A DNA stretch of 64,000 bases, from positions 1 through 64,000 of the IMG/VR virus record IMGVR_UViG_3300013137_002967, one strand, 5' to 3'. The notes below the pieces were generated by a model. The model saw nothing but the letters and a program-made list of their open reading frames with translations, was not told where the DNA came from and did no database searches. This DNA comes from a virus. Positions 23,450 to 32,637 of this stretch are shown here, one piece after another (position 1 is the first letter of the stretch; each line of letters opens with the position of its first letter). Position numbers and translations under genes: made by a program.

Positions 23450-25448
23450 TAAAATCTTCCACAGATATTATTTTAATACCTAGTGATTTAGCTTTTATCA
23501 TTTTTGATGAATTACTATCAATATCTTTACATACTAAATGTGTTGTGTTTTTTGTAATGGAACTACCTACTTGTGCACCATTTTCAATTAAGAATTTTTC
23601 TTCATTTTTCATTCTAATTCCCGTAAAAACAAAAATCAATCCTGTCAAATCAATTTTTTTCATGTTATTATCATTATTTACAATTACTTCACTTTTAATT
23701 TTTTCTTCATTTGAAATTTTAATATTCAATTCTGACATAAAATTACTGAAACAAACAATACCATCAACAAAAGCTTCTGATGTTTTAGTTGACATTCCTT
23801 TGATTGTATTCAGTTTTTCTACAATTTCTCTGCGAAAATCCAAGTAGGAAAGAATATGAGAAATTGAAGCTAAATCCATATTTTCAATCGCTTTCTTGAA
23901 TGTTCCAAAATGAACACCATCACTAGTATTTTTAATACCATCAACAATCATTTTAAGTTTTCTTGAACCAATATTCTCAAAACAACCAGATGCATGTCCA
24001 ATAACATCAAAAGTTGCACTTTTAATTTTATTCTCAAATTCATTCAAAATTTTGGTTGCGGAAAGATTACCCATACCTTCAAGTTTCTGAATATCATTAG
24101 CACTCATTGATAAGATTTTACCAACGGTATCATAACCTGCATCATAGAATTTCTTAATTGTTTTCTCTGCAAATCCTTCAATATTAAACCGAACAAAGAA
24201 GAATGCTAATTTTTTGAAAGAAATTTCACAACAATCATCATTATTACAAACCAGATCAACTTCGTTTTCATTCCATTCAAGTGTTGAACCGCAACTAGGA
24301 CAAGTAGTTGGAAGTTCCAATTTACCAGATTTTACAACACCAATAATCTTCGGTATAACCCCACCTGATCGGATCACTCTTAAGATAGAACCTTCACCAA
24401 TTTGGTTATCTGCAATAAATTTAGCATTATAACCAGTTACTCTTGAAATAGTAACACCTTCAACATTAAAAGGTTCAAGAAGAACAACAGGTTTAATAGC
24501 TTTTGTTTTACTCAAATTCCATTCAATACCTACAAATGCTGGTTCGTTAATTTCAGACCAATCTGGATTTTTAAATGCTCTTGCATAGGCTGGATTGTTA
24601 TTTCTTTCACGACCTAGACTTTTTCTCAATTCTTTATCATCAATATCAAGAACAAGTCCATCAATATCATATTCTTTACCCCATTCAGAAAACAAATTAT
24701 TCAGTTCTTCAACATTTAAACGATCTGCACGGAAGATTTTATAAGGAACTTTTCCAAAATTATCCGAAATGAAATCAAGCTGTTCAGATTTATTTTTTGT
24801 AAAATCTTCACTTGCAAAACCATAACGAACATGATTTGCATATCTCAAATCATCAGAAATTGTATCTGAATTTTTAAGTCCAGCAATCATATTACGAGCA
24901 TTCTTAAACGCTTCTCCACTTTCTCTATAAAAAGTGCGACTTGCAAAAACTGATTTGGGAATAATCATTTCACCGATGGTGAAAATCTGGACTTTTTTGG
25001 CTTTATCACCAAGTTTTTTATAATGCTCATGAACCGTTTCACCTTCAATACCATCACCTCTTGACCAGGCAAGACCATTATATTCATCTTTGAGAATAGA
25101 AATACCATCATACTTTGCAGTACAGACAAGAACGGTTGAAAGTGGTAATCCTTTATTAATAAGCCACTTATGAATTTCTTCAATTGAACTTTCTTTATCC
25201 AGAGAGAACATTGGATATTTAAGAAGTTCTTTTCTATTTGAATTAACTTCAACTACTTCAATTACACCTGATTTGAAGAGTTCATTATTCGGATCAACAA
25301 ACCTAAAAGTTTCGATCAATTTATCGTATTCTTTATCTGAAATCAAAGGATTACCATCACGATATGCCTTATTGAATTTCTTAATTTCATTAGAAACAAT
25401 TTCCAATTCGTTATTGTTTAGTGCAGTATAGATTTCTGAAATCGTCAT
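23430..25448 (-). CDS. ligA: NAD-dependent DNA ligase
   Basis: 672 residues, full length. Adenylation lysine Lys112 in AKYDGIS, nucleotidyltransferase motifs (GLVLDIDD; RNNNPAYARAFK), OB fold, four-Cys zinc finger (CPSCG ... CNNDDC), helix-hairpin-helix region, and a C-terminal BRCT domain. Joins nicks using NAD+ as adenylate donor, unlike the ATP-dependent ligases of T4, which ties phage replication directly to the NAD pool. Preceded by a TAnnTTTG promoter. Confidence 0.96.
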   Translation of the reverse strand: MTISEIYTALNNNELEIVSNEIKKFNKAYRDGNPLISDKEYDKLIETFRFVDPNNELFKSGVIEVVEVNSNRKELLKYPMFSLDKESSIEEIHKWLINKGLPLSTVLVCTAKYDGISILKDEYNGLAWSRGDGIEGETVHEHYKKLGDKAKKVQIFTIGEMIIPKSVFASRTFYRESGEAFKNARNMIAGLKNSDTISDDLRYANHVRYGFASEDFTKNKSEQLDFISDNFGKVPYKIFRADRLNVEELNNLFSEWGKEYDIDGLVLDIDDKELRKSLGRERNNNPAYARAFKNPDWSEINEPAFVGIEWNLSKTKAIKPVVLLEPFNVEGVTISRVTGYNAKFIADNQIGEGSILRVIRSGGVIPKIIGVVKSGKLELPTTCPSCGSTLEWNENEVDLVCNNDDCCEISFKKLAFFFVRFNIEGFAEKTIKKFYDAGYDTVGKILSMSANDIQKLEGMGNLSATKILNEFENKIKSATFDVIGHASGCFENIGSRKLKMIVDGIKNTSDGVHFGTFKKAIENMDLASISHILSYLDFRREIVEKLNTIKGMSTKTSEAFVDGIVCFSNFMSELNIKISNEEKIKSEVIVNNDNNMKKIDLTGLIFVFTGIRMKNEEKFLIENGAQVGSSITKNTTHLVCKDIDSNSSKMIKAKSLGIKIISVEDFINMISE

Positions 25449-25468
25449 AATTTTATTTTTTAATAATA

Positions 25469-25476
25469 CAAATTTA
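25469..25476 (-). promoter_or_regulatory. TAnnTTTG -7 element of ligA
   Basis: Leftward TAAATTTG, 21 bases before the ligase start. Confidence 0.5.
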
Positions 25477-25492
25477 AGGAAATAATTCTACA

Positions 25493-25711
25493 TTACCTAA
25501 AAATAAGTTCACTTTCTTTACAAACTACCGATAAAGTTTTTTCTTCATTAATTACTTTATAGTAATTAACTCCACCGACATTATATCTACTTAAAACAAT
25601 ACCGTTTTTAATAGTGTTGCTTTTTGTACATAACACTAGATCATTCGGATGAAATCTGAAATGATTAATATTTCTTTCTGTGGTATTGAATATTTTTCTT
25701 TTACCTAACAT
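25493..25711 (-). CDS. small protein of unknown function (72 aa)
   Basis: Small beta-rich protein (FHPNDLVLCTKSNTIKNG) that may be an SH3-like or KOW-like barrel, as is the upstream gene with which it overlaps by 11 bases. No confident family. Confidence 0.55.
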   Translation of the reverse strand: MLGKRKIFNTTERNINHFRFHPNDLVLCTKSNTIKNGIVLSRYNVGGVNYYKVINEEKTLSVVCKESELIFR

Positions 25712-26024
25712 TATCTAAGTTTTTTAGTTTTTTCATTCTTACATAATTTTCAATAATTTTAAAATCAATTGCATCAAGAAAATTATAATTTAATAAAGTA
25801 CTTGGTTCGGTATAATAATCCCATCCATCTTCCCAATCTTTCAATTTAACATTTCTTACTTCACTAACATCTAAATATTTACAATCTGGTAAAAGATAGT
25901 ATATGCAATTATTTGCAATGTTTACTAGTATAATTTTTTCACCGATATAGCTACTATCACCTGTAATTGATGTTCGTTGAATACGAGTTATAATATCACC
26001 TATTTTAAATTGCTGTATTTTCAT
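25701..26024 (-). CDS. small barrel-like protein of unknown function (107 aa)
   Basis: FKIGDIITRIQRT and the following strands resemble small phage SH3-like barrel proteins. Behind a TAnnTTTG element (26046-26053, leftward TATCTTTG). No function can be assigned. Confidence 0.55.
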   Translation of the reverse strand: MKIQQFKIGDIITRIQRTSITGDSSYIGEKIILVNIANNCIYYLLPDCKYLDVSEVRNVKLKDWEDGWDYYTEPSTLLNYNFLDAIDFKIIENYVRMKKLKNLDNVR

Positions 26025-26084
26025 GAGAATTTATTTACTATCTTGCAAAGATAGTAAATAATTTTTAAAATGTCAAAAATTTAG

Positions 26085-26942
26085 TTAAATTTTAGTTTTA
26101 ACTCCACCTTTAATTTTAGGATCTGAAGTATCAAAAACATAGAAGTTTTCTGGGAAATCTAACGATTTTTCCATTCCCATAAATAATTCTTTTGCAGCTT
26201 TTGAAAAATTAATATCATCGTCTGAGAAACCTACTTTTAATGGAAGTTTTGTTCTTTTAGCAAAATTTCTTACAAAATTGACAAATTTATTGATAGCATC
26301 TTGTTTACCTTGGTTTAGTTTTGGTCCAGCTGGACTATAACCAAATTCACTTTGAAAAGCTTTTGAAAACATTCCGATAAAGTAGCATTCGTTTAAATAT
26401 TGAGTTATTAAATCATCTGTCTGAATATTAAACATTTGGTTGAAATTAATCAAATTTTGTTTCATTTCTTCCTGCTCTTCTGGTGTTAATACATTTTCTA
26501 TAATATATCTAACTGCACTACGAAGAGTTGATGGTTCATGTCCTCTTGTAGTTACAATTGCAAATAATCTACCGTCTTTAAGAGTTTTAATAAATTGATC
26601 CCAAGATGGTCCAAATTTTTTATCCTTTATTGTATTTTTAACATCTTCAAGAAATGCATTCTCACCTCTTGGACCAAAATCTCTAAATTCTATAAATGAA
26701 TAATTTATATCACCTTTCCATTCAGCATTATCCATATAATTGGTTGGATATTTTTTTCTTATTTGTGCAAATTCACTAGGATATATGTCAACATTTACCC
26801 ATTTACCATTTTCAAAATGTTGAAAATGTAATGGTGTTTCCATAATAAGTATATTGTCATCCCAATCAAAAATTGAATAAACCAACTCTTGAACATTAAC
26901 ATATTCAAATAAAAAATCTTTCCATTTTCTAATTCTTTTCAT
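26085..26942 (-). CDS. tagged HAD-superfamily-like protein (285 aa)
   Basis: Tag MKRIRKWKDFLFEY with LFE as putative cleavage site. HAD-like motifs follow: FDWDDNIL (residues 24-31), AIVTTRGHEPS near 130, and GFSDDDINFSKAA near 243 in the position of the acidic motif IV. Large insertion between motifs. A phosphatase or phosphotransferase role is likely but the substrate is unknown. Own TTTAATATATA promoter 17 bases upstream, shared in type with virion genes. Confidence 0.7.
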   Translation of the reverse strand: MKRIRKWKDFLFEYVNVQELVYSIFDWDDNILIMETPLHFQHFENGKWVNVDIYPSEFAQIRKKYPTNYMDNAEWKGDINYSFIEFRDFGPRGENAFLEDVKNTIKDKKFGPSWDQFIKTLKDGRLFAIVTTRGHEPSTLRSAVRYIIENVLTPEEQEEMKQNLINFNQMFNIQTDDLITQYLNECYFIGMFSKAFQSEFGYSPAGPKLNQGKQDAINKFVNFVRNFAKRTKLPLKVGFSDDDINFSKAAKELFMGMEKSLDFPENFYVFDTSDPKIKGGVKTKI

Positions 26943-26955
26943 CTGAGAATTTTTC

Positions 26956-26968
26956 TATTATATATTAA
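26956..26968 (-). promoter_or_regulatory. TTTAATATATA-type promoter
   Basis: Leftward ATTTAATATATAAT ahead of the tagged HAD gene. Confidence 0.45.
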
Positions 26969-26970
26969 AT

Positions 26971-27858
26971 TTATAAAATAATATTATTGGTGAATCCTGT
27001 TGTTAAATTTTCACCATCAAATACTAAGTTAATATTTATATCATACGGATTATAAGTATATTTATAATACACTCTGATAACATTATTTAAACTTTCAGGT
27101 ATATAGACATAGTTATTACAACGGCAATAATTTTCGTAGGTCCATACTTTTGTTAAATTGAATCTATCGCTAACCAAATCTAAAGAATTGAAATCTATTA
27201 AATTTTCTTTACAATAATCATTCACTGGCATTAAAGAAACTAAGCCAACATTTTGTATATTGATTGAATCAGCAAATTCTAAATATTTATATACTTCTTC
27301 TTTAGAATCTATATAACATTTGGTTAGATTACAAGTTAAATTTATAAGATTTTTATCTTGGCTACTAGATTGAATTTCTTTTATTTCTTCACTTGAAATA
27401 GAATTAAAGCCTAAAATTTGATTGTTAATTTCATCTATATAATGATGTCTGCTTAATGAAATACTATCAATTTCGTTAAAAACTTCTTCATCAGCTTTAA
27501 GTTTATTTAAATTTAATCCATTAGAGTTTAAAACAAAAGCTGTGTCTGGATAATATTCTCTAGTTAAAAGAATATTTTTTCTAAATTGTTCATAATTTAG
27601 TGTTGGTTCACCACCTGTAAAAGCAAATTTTTTAACTCTTACTTTATCTTTGACTTCATTTAGAATTGATAGATATTTATCATAATTAAAAGGAGATGCA
27701 TCATTATAAAATTCACAAAATTTACATTTTGCATTACAACCTTTAGAACGAACATAAATGTTTACATAGGGATCAATTGGTTCTGGCTCATAATTGTAAA
27801 ATTTGCAATAATGAGATCTTACTGGAATTTGTTTTCCAAATAATTCAATATAATTCAT
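26971..27858 (-). CDS. radical SAM enzyme next to GCGS-repeat protein
   Basis: 295 residues. The 4Fe-4S motif CNAKCKFC sits near residues 40-47, followed by the SAM-binding GGEP (AFTGGEPTL). A C-terminal CRC pair could add a second metal site, but no clear SPASM domain is visible. It begins 11 bases after the gene for a Cys-repeat peptide, so it may modify that protein (sulfur-to-carbon cross-link or other RiPP-type change); a QueE/activase-like role is the alternative. Enzyme class is sure, substrate is not. Confidence 0.85.
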   Translation of the reverse strand: MNYIELFGKQIPVRSHYCKFYNYEPEPIDPYVNIYVRSKGCNAKCKFCEFYNDASPFNYDKYLSILNEVKDKVRVKKFAFTGGEPTLNYEQFRKNILLTREYYPDTAFVLNSNGLNLNKLKADEEVFNEIDSISLSRHHYIDEINNQILGFNSISSEEIKEIQSSSQDKNLINLTCNLTKCYIDSKEEVYKYLEFADSINIQNVGLVSLMPVNDYCKENLIDFNSLDLVSDRFNLTKVWTYENYCRCNNYVYIPESLNNVIRVYYKYTYNPYDININLVFDGENLTTGFTNNIIL

Positions 27859-27869
27859 ATATTAAAAGA

Positions 27870-28253
27870 TTAACAACCTGTATTAGAACTACTACCGCAA
27901 CCTGAATAACTAGATGATCTTTTGACTGGTTTGCTAGGTGTACTTCCACATCCAACATTCCTACTTACACTACCACAACCAAAATCTATATTATCTTTAC
28001 TTGAAAGAAAAGATGGAAGTTTCGGTTTACTAGTTTTTTCAACAGCTATATCATTCTCCTTAAAGAATTTATTAACAACCTTAGTTGAAACTTCACCTTG
28101 CTCTTTAAGGAATTCAACTTGTTCTTTGAATTTAACTTTAGCTATTTTTTTAGATGTATATTTTTTTAAATAGAAAGAATAGAGATTAGTTAAAAGTGCT
28201 ATCTCATTACTACTACTTTCATTTATTTTCATAAATTCTCCAAAATTTTCCAT
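27870..28253 (-). CDS. tagged protein with GCGS repeats, possible modified peptide precursor
   Basis: 127 residues: tag-like N-terminus MENFGEFMKINESS (INE fits the cleavage rule), a helical Lys-rich middle (about 15-85), then a Ser/Gly/Cys-rich tail with FGCGS, VGCGS, SGCGS and a final TGC. The layout leader, helix, Cys repeat core resembles radical-SAM-modified peptide precursors, and a radical SAM gene follows 11 bases downstream. It could instead be a metal-binding virion protein. Own TTTAATATATA promoter. Confidence 0.6.
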   Translation of the reverse strand: MENFGEFMKINESSSNEIALLTNLYSFYLKKYTSKKIAKVKFKEQVEFLKEQGEVSTKVVNKFFKENDIAVEKTSKPKLPSFLSSKDNIDFGCGSVSRNVGCGSTPSKPVKRSSSYSGCGSSSNTGC

Positions 28254-28267
28254 ATGAGTTTTTTCTT

Positions 28268-28280
28268 TTATATATTAAAT
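28268..28280 (-). promoter_or_regulatory. TTTAATATATA-type promoter
   Basis: Leftward ATTTAATATATAA, 15 bases before the GCGS-repeat gene and overlapping the 3' end of nadR. Confidence 0.45.
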
Positions 28281-29246
28281 ATTAAAAGTAGTTTTTACAA
28301 TATTAATTGCTTTATTCGTTCTTTCATTCCAATCTGAACCTGAAACTCTATGACAGATTATATTATTTTTCTTAAAGAAATCTAAATAATAATTTTGTAA
28401 TCTATCACGTTCTTCTTTTGGTAATCTTGTACCATCTTGAATATAAGGTGCATCATTATCCAAGAATAAATACAAATCAAATTTATTTGTATCTTCAATC
28501 CATTTATCAAAAGTTATATCCCTATTAAATAGAAATTTCGCATAAATTTTTGTAGTAATTGCATCTGTATCACTAAACAGAATTTGATTTGAAGTTTGTC
28601 TTTTTTCACTTATATCTTTTGCGTGTAAATAAGCAATATCAAATAAATTTTGAAACTTACAATCCATTGTTTTATTTACAACAACTCTACCCCATTCTTG
28701 TACATAATTAGTTATAAAATATTTTGCTAATCTTTTTGTTAGAGTTGATTTTCCTGTTGATTCAGTACCAATTATGGCGACTTTCTTAACAAAATAAGGT
28801 TTTACATAATCCGGTAGATAAATCCAATATTTGAACGGATTTTCACGAATTAAAGTACCAGAAACTGGCATTATATCTCTATCAATATTATATGGAATAT
28901 GTTCAATACCAAGGATTTCAGCGACATAATCACCATATTTTTCTGATGAAAATATAATATCAAAATCTAATATAGATTTCAGATATTCAGCCCAAACTTT
29001 TGATACTTCCCAATCAGATTCGGAAGAAGATGGTAAATCAACATCTGTAAATTTCAATTCAACATTTTCATATTTTTCTACAAGTTTAGATAACCACCAC
29101 AACCTTGTTACACCTGGAATATCTTCATCTTTATTTACACAAAGTAAAACATATAATTTATCACATCTTTTAGATGCGAAATCTATTAATGCGTTGTGAC
29201 CCAGATGTAAAGGAAAAAATTTACCTAATACTAGTCCTGTTTTCAT
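28275..29246 (-). CDS. nadR: NadR-type NMN adenylyltransferase / nicotinamide riboside kinase
   Basis: 323 residues. Nucleotidyltransferase domain with HLGH (His14, His17) and the SGTLIR segment (129-134), then a P-loop kinase domain GTESTGKST (160-168) with the expected WGR and D-x-D features. It converts imported nicotinamide riboside to NMN and NMN to NAD+. No helix-turn-helix repressor domain, as in Bacteroidota NadR. Fourth gene of the TonB receptor-PnuC operon; start overlaps the previous gene by 26 bases. Confidence 0.93.
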   Translation of the reverse strand: MKTGLVLGKFFPLHLGHNALIDFASKRCDKLYVLLCVNKDEDIPGVTRLWWLSKLVEKYENVELKFTDVDLPSSSESDWEVSKVWAEYLKSILDFDIIFSSEKYGDYVAEILGIEHIPYNIDRDIMPVSGTLIRENPFKYWIYLPDYVKPYFVKKVAIIGTESTGKSTLTKRLAKYFITNYVQEWGRVVVNKTMDCKFQNLFDIAYLHAKDISEKRQTSNQILFSDTDAITTKIYAKFLFNRDITFDKWIEDTNKFDLYLFLDNDAPYIQDGTRLPKEERDRLQNYYLDFFKKNNIICHRVSGSDWNERTNKAINIVKTTFNI

Positions 29247-29505
29247 TTTTTATACTTTCTATGTATTCTTTACCAGCAGGATCTCCAAAAACAACATTAT
29301 TTAATGCTATCCTAAATTCATCTACTAATAAATCAACAACATTTTGTTTGAATTCATTATGTTCAATACCAAAATATTCGTAATTATCAATACTTTCTAA
29401 CCAATGATTGGTTGAAAATTTATATTGATAATGACAAATAAATTCTTTTAAATCTGTTCTTTCGATGTTGAAAGATAGTTTTTTTTTAATTTCAATTTCT
29501 TTCAT
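29221..29505 (-). CDS. small protein within the NAD-uptake operon (94 aa)
   Basis: No family recognised. Acidic with aromatic residues and the segment FGDPAGKEYIESIKNENR at its end. Overlaps pnuC by 4 bases and nadR by 26, so it is firmly in the operon; a role in regulating or stabilising the pathway is only positional inference. Confidence 0.6.
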   Translation of the reverse strand: MKEIEIKKKLSFNIERTDLKEFICHYQYKFSTNHWLESIDNYEYFGIEHNEFKQNVVDLLVDEFRIALNNVVFGDPAGKEYIESIKNENRTSIR

Positions 29506-30047
29506 ATTATTTTACTCCATTTTTTTAAGGCTACCAAATCCATAATTATAAATATAATTGCTTGTCCAGCAATTAGATAAAATCCTAAAGAAGAATATAA
29601 AATTAGAGATATTATATTTACCGACATCCAGACATACCAACTTTCAATTTTCTTTAATGATAATAATATTGTTCCAATGATTGAGAGAACAAAAATTGAC
29701 ATGTCTAAATATGGATAAGGATCTGATACATTAGGTATGTAATTTATAAGTGAGCCACATGTTATTATAGAAACTATTGATATTAAAAATATAGATATTC
29801 TTTTTAGCCATGTTAAGTTACTGATTTGTTTTATATCTTCCTTATTCCATTTTAACCATCCATTTATGCTAACAAATATTAAAATTATTTGAAGTGCGGC
29901 ATTGGCATAGGTTTGAGTATTAAAATAGATAATTCCAAATAGAATACTAGATACAATACCAACAATCCATGTCCATTTGTTTACTTTCATAGCAAAGTAA
30001 ACAGAAAGAAAATATGCTATAACACCGAATATTTCAAGATATTTCAT
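29502..30047 (-). CDS. pnuC: PnuC-type nicotinamide riboside transporter
   Basis: 181 residues with about seven membrane segments. Typical PnuC features: an early VNKWTWIVGIVSSILFGIIY, a WLKWN segment after the third helix, and WYVWMSVNIISLILYSS later. Moves nicotinamide riboside across the inner membrane, where NadR phosphorylates it. ATGA overlap with the TonB receptor gene. Confidence 0.92.
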   Translation of the reverse strand: MKYLEIFGVIAYFLSVYFAMKVNKWTWIVGIVSSILFGIIYFNTQTYANAALQIILIFVSINGWLKWNKEDIKQISNLTWLKRISIFLISIVSIITCGSLINYIPNVSDPYPYLDMSIFVLSIIGTILLSLKKIESWYVWMSVNIISLILYSSLGFYLIAGQAIIFIIMDLVALKKWSKII

Positions 30048-32065
30048 AAATTAAATTTAAGATTCACAAAATAATTAGTGCCTGATTGTCTAAAATATAA
30101 AGGTGTTCCATCAAATGCCATTAATCCATTAGTGTATATGTCTTTATTTGTGATATTGTTAATGAATAAATTTAATTCTATTCTTCTGGTTAATAACATT
30201 TTAAAATTTAGATTTAGAATAAAGAAATCATCTAATTTATATTGATTTGTGAGATCGATATAGGATTCGCTTTGATATCTACTGTTTAAACAAATAGTAA
30301 CTCTTTTAAATTTATAAAGAATATCTTGATTAATAATTATATTTGGTGTTAGAACTGGATTAAATTCATTTTCACCTACTTTTATTTTATTATAAGAAAA
30401 AGATGAATTATTGATTAATTCTAATTTTCCAATCTTATATTTTATATCAGATTCCAATCCAGATCTGAAACTATTATCTACATTGGTATGTAAGAGAAGT
30501 CCTGTTGGTCCAAAATACCCATTCAAAGTGATTTCATCTTTGAATTTCATGTAATAATAATTAATATTTAAAATTAAATTAGTTCCTAAATATCTAATAC
30601 CTAACTCATTATCTAATACAGATTCTGTTTTCATATTATTATAAATGCCTATTCCTAAAGAATCAGCATATAAATTATCCATTCCCATAAAAATATCATT
30701 TCTAGTTGGCTCACGATGAGTTTGACCTATACTATAGTAGAATATTAATTTATTAAAACTTTTTTCAATACCAATGGTTGGATTAAAGAAATTCCAATTA
30801 AATTGATTTATATTCACATCACCTTTATATGTAAAATTTGAAAATCTATATTGATAATCCTGGAATAAATTAAATCCTTTAAAATTATAAATCATTTTAA
30901 AGAATGCTGTAGCTTCACTTCTATAACCGGTATTAAAATATTCATAATCATAATTTATAGAATTTAATGAATGATACTTATTTATATCTATCCAAGTTTG
31001 TCCATTATGTTTTCTTGAATATGTTTGAGCATTAATTCCACTATAAATAGTTACATTATTATAACGATAGATATAATTTGTATAAAAACCAAGTGTATTA
31101 GACTTTAAATTATATTTATCAATACTACCAAAATTATTATCTGAAACATGTGACCAGTTGATTGGGTCATATTGATAAGTGTAACTACCATCTAAATAAT
31201 TATAATAAATAGCTGAGTTTAGATTAGATTTACTATTGATTTGATAATTATGGTGAAATTGTAAACGAAATTGTGTAAAAACATCGTGTTCATTGTCAGT
31301 ACAAGAATTATATTTAGGATTTAATTTTAATTGTTCTTTTGTAGAACCGAGCCAGGATAATTCGTTCTTTTGATTACCAATAAATGCAATTAATTTGAAT
31401 GTATTTTTCTTATATTTATTCTGAGTGGCAAAGAAAAATGATTTTGATTTATTTCCTGAATGGTCTCTATAGCCATCTGATGATATTGAGCTTAAACGAC
31501 CATAAAAATGATTTGTGCCTAATCCAATTGAATATTTTTTTGAATTGAAAGAACCTAAGCCTGCATCTAATTCAATACTTCTTCTTGGATCTAATGATTC
31601 AAAATTTAAACTACCTGCAAAATTAGCAATTCCATTTTTTGACATACCTACACCTCGTTGTATTTGAATCATCTTAATAGATTGTAGAAAATCTGGGTAA
31701 TTAGAAAAATAGCAACCTTGATCCTCAGGTTCATTTAAAGGAACACCATTTAATGTCATGTTAATTCGTGTCTGATCAATACCTCTTAATCTTAGATAAG
31801 AGTAACCCCAACTACTACCTGCATCTGAGTAAGAGGTTATAGATGATGTATTGGCTAGAATTTGTGATGGTTCTTGACCAAAATTTTTATAAGATAAATC
31901 TTTTTCTGTTAGATTTTTAAATGTAATTGGAATATTATTAGTTGCTTGATATGGTAAACTAGCAACTACTTCAACTTGTTTAATTTTAATAGTGTCTTTA
32001 TCTAGATTTTGAGAATATAAATTTAATCCCAGAATAGAGATAAACAATAGTAAATACCTTTTCAT
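30044..32065 (-). CDS. TonB-dependent outer-membrane receptor
   Basis: 673 residues, complete. Signal peptide (MKRYLLLFISILGLNLYSQ), TonB box-like IKQVEVVAS, plug domain (YLRLRGIDQTRINMTLNGVPLNEPEDQG, with the LRLRG and NGVPLN hallmarks), then a 22-strand-type barrel ending in a hydrophobic C-terminus (NLKFNL). Co-operonic with pnuC and nadR, so the likely ligand is a pyridine nucleotide precursor. A receptor gene of this kind is extraordinary in a phage. Host-type promoter just upstream. Confidence 0.93.
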   Translation of the reverse strand: MKRYLLLFISILGLNLYSQNLDKDTIKIKQVEVVASLPYQATNNIPITFKNLTEKDLSYKNFGQEPSQILANTSSITSYSDAGSSWGYSYLRLRGIDQTRINMTLNGVPLNEPEDQGCYFSNYPDFLQSIKMIQIQRGVGMSKNGIANFAGSLNFESLDPRRSIELDAGLGSFNSKKYSIGLGTNHFYGRLSSISSDGYRDHSGNKSKSFFFATQNKYKKNTFKLIAFIGNQKNELSWLGSTKEQLKLNPKYNSCTDNEHDVFTQFRLQFHHNYQINSKSNLNSAIYYNYLDGSYTYQYDPINWSHVSDNNFGSIDKYNLKSNTLGFYTNYIYRYNNVTIYSGINAQTYSRKHNGQTWIDINKYHSLNSINYDYEYFNTGYRSEATAFFKMIYNFKGFNLFQDYQYRFSNFTYKGDVNINQFNWNFFNPTIGIEKSFNKLIFYYSIGQTHREPTRNDIFMGMDNLYADSLGIGIYNNMKTESVLDNELGIRYLGTNLILNINYYYMKFKDEITLNGYFGPTGLLLHTNVDNSFRSGLESDIKYKIGKLELINNSSFSYNKIKVGENEFNPVLTPNIIINQDILYKFKRVTICLNSRYQSESYIDLTNQYKLDDFFILNLNFKMLLTRRIELNLFINNITNKDIYTNGLMAFDGTPLYFRQSGTNYFVNLKFNL

Positions 32066-32088
32066 AAAAATTGATTTTAGTTAATGTG

Positions 32089-32096
32089 CAAATTTA
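32089..32096 (-). promoter_or_regulatory. TAnnTTTG -7 element of the NAD-uptake operon
   Basis: Leftward TAAATTTG, 24 bases before the receptor start codon. Confidence 0.5.
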
Positions 32097-32107
32097 GCAA
32101 AAATATA

Positions 32108-32401
32108 TTAAACGGAATCTAATTTTTGTAATTTTTCTTTTCTTTCTTCTTTTATGGATTTACCAAAATCTTCACACCAAATTGGAGTTTTTTCACCCAT
32201 AAAAGCATCTGCTACATTATAATAAAAATATTCAGTAGCATCTTCTTCATTTTCAATGTCTTTCATGAGAATTCCTATACATTTAGAAACAGAATATATT
32301 AATCTCAAAGAAGATGGTTCTACACCAATAACAGCATCATTAAAACCATCAGCAATTAAAAATTCTTCATCTGGGAAATTTTCTAAGATTTTGTCAAGCA
32401 T
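32108..32401 (-). CDS. conserved phage protein, DGFNDAVIG type (97 aa)
   Basis: Start at ATG 32401 (MLDKILENFPDEEF), one base after the upstream stop; a longer in-frame ORF to 32470 overlaps the neighbour and has unlikely sequence. FLIADGFNDAVIGVE, RLIYSVSKCI and FMGEKTPIW form a pattern I recognise from many phages, without known function. Confidence 0.7.
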   Translation of the reverse strand: MLDKILENFPDEEFLIADGFNDAVIGVEPSSLRLIYSVSKCIGILMKDIENEEDATEYFYYNVADAFMGEKTPIWCEDFGKSIKEERKEKLQKLDSV

Positions 32402-32402
32402 A

Positions 32403-32630
32403 TTATTTTTCGGTCTCGTGACCGCATTTACTACAAGCATAAAAATCTTTATACATACCTGGACATACAATCATATATTCATGTTCACAACTATCTTGTA
32501 TATCTTCTATTTGTTGTTCTATTCTACGTTGTTCGGCTTTACAATCATTTAAATCATTTACTAATGAAATTATTCTTTCATTATCATGTCCTTCATATTC
32601 TTTTTCGTGATTATAAGTAATTTTTTTCAT
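32403..32630 (-). CDS. small zinc-ribbon-like protein (75 aa)
   Basis: Coiled-coil-like N-terminal half (LVNDLNDCKAEQRRIEQQIED) followed by CEHEY ... CPGMYKDFYACSKCGHE, which looks like a zinc ribbon. Part of a leftward cluster with the deformylase gene. Confidence 0.6.
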   Translation of the reverse strand: MKKITYNHEKEYEGHDNERIISLVNDLNDCKAEQRRIEQQIEDIQDSCEHEYMIVCPGMYKDFYACSKCGHETEK

Positions 32631-32637
32631 AGATTTT

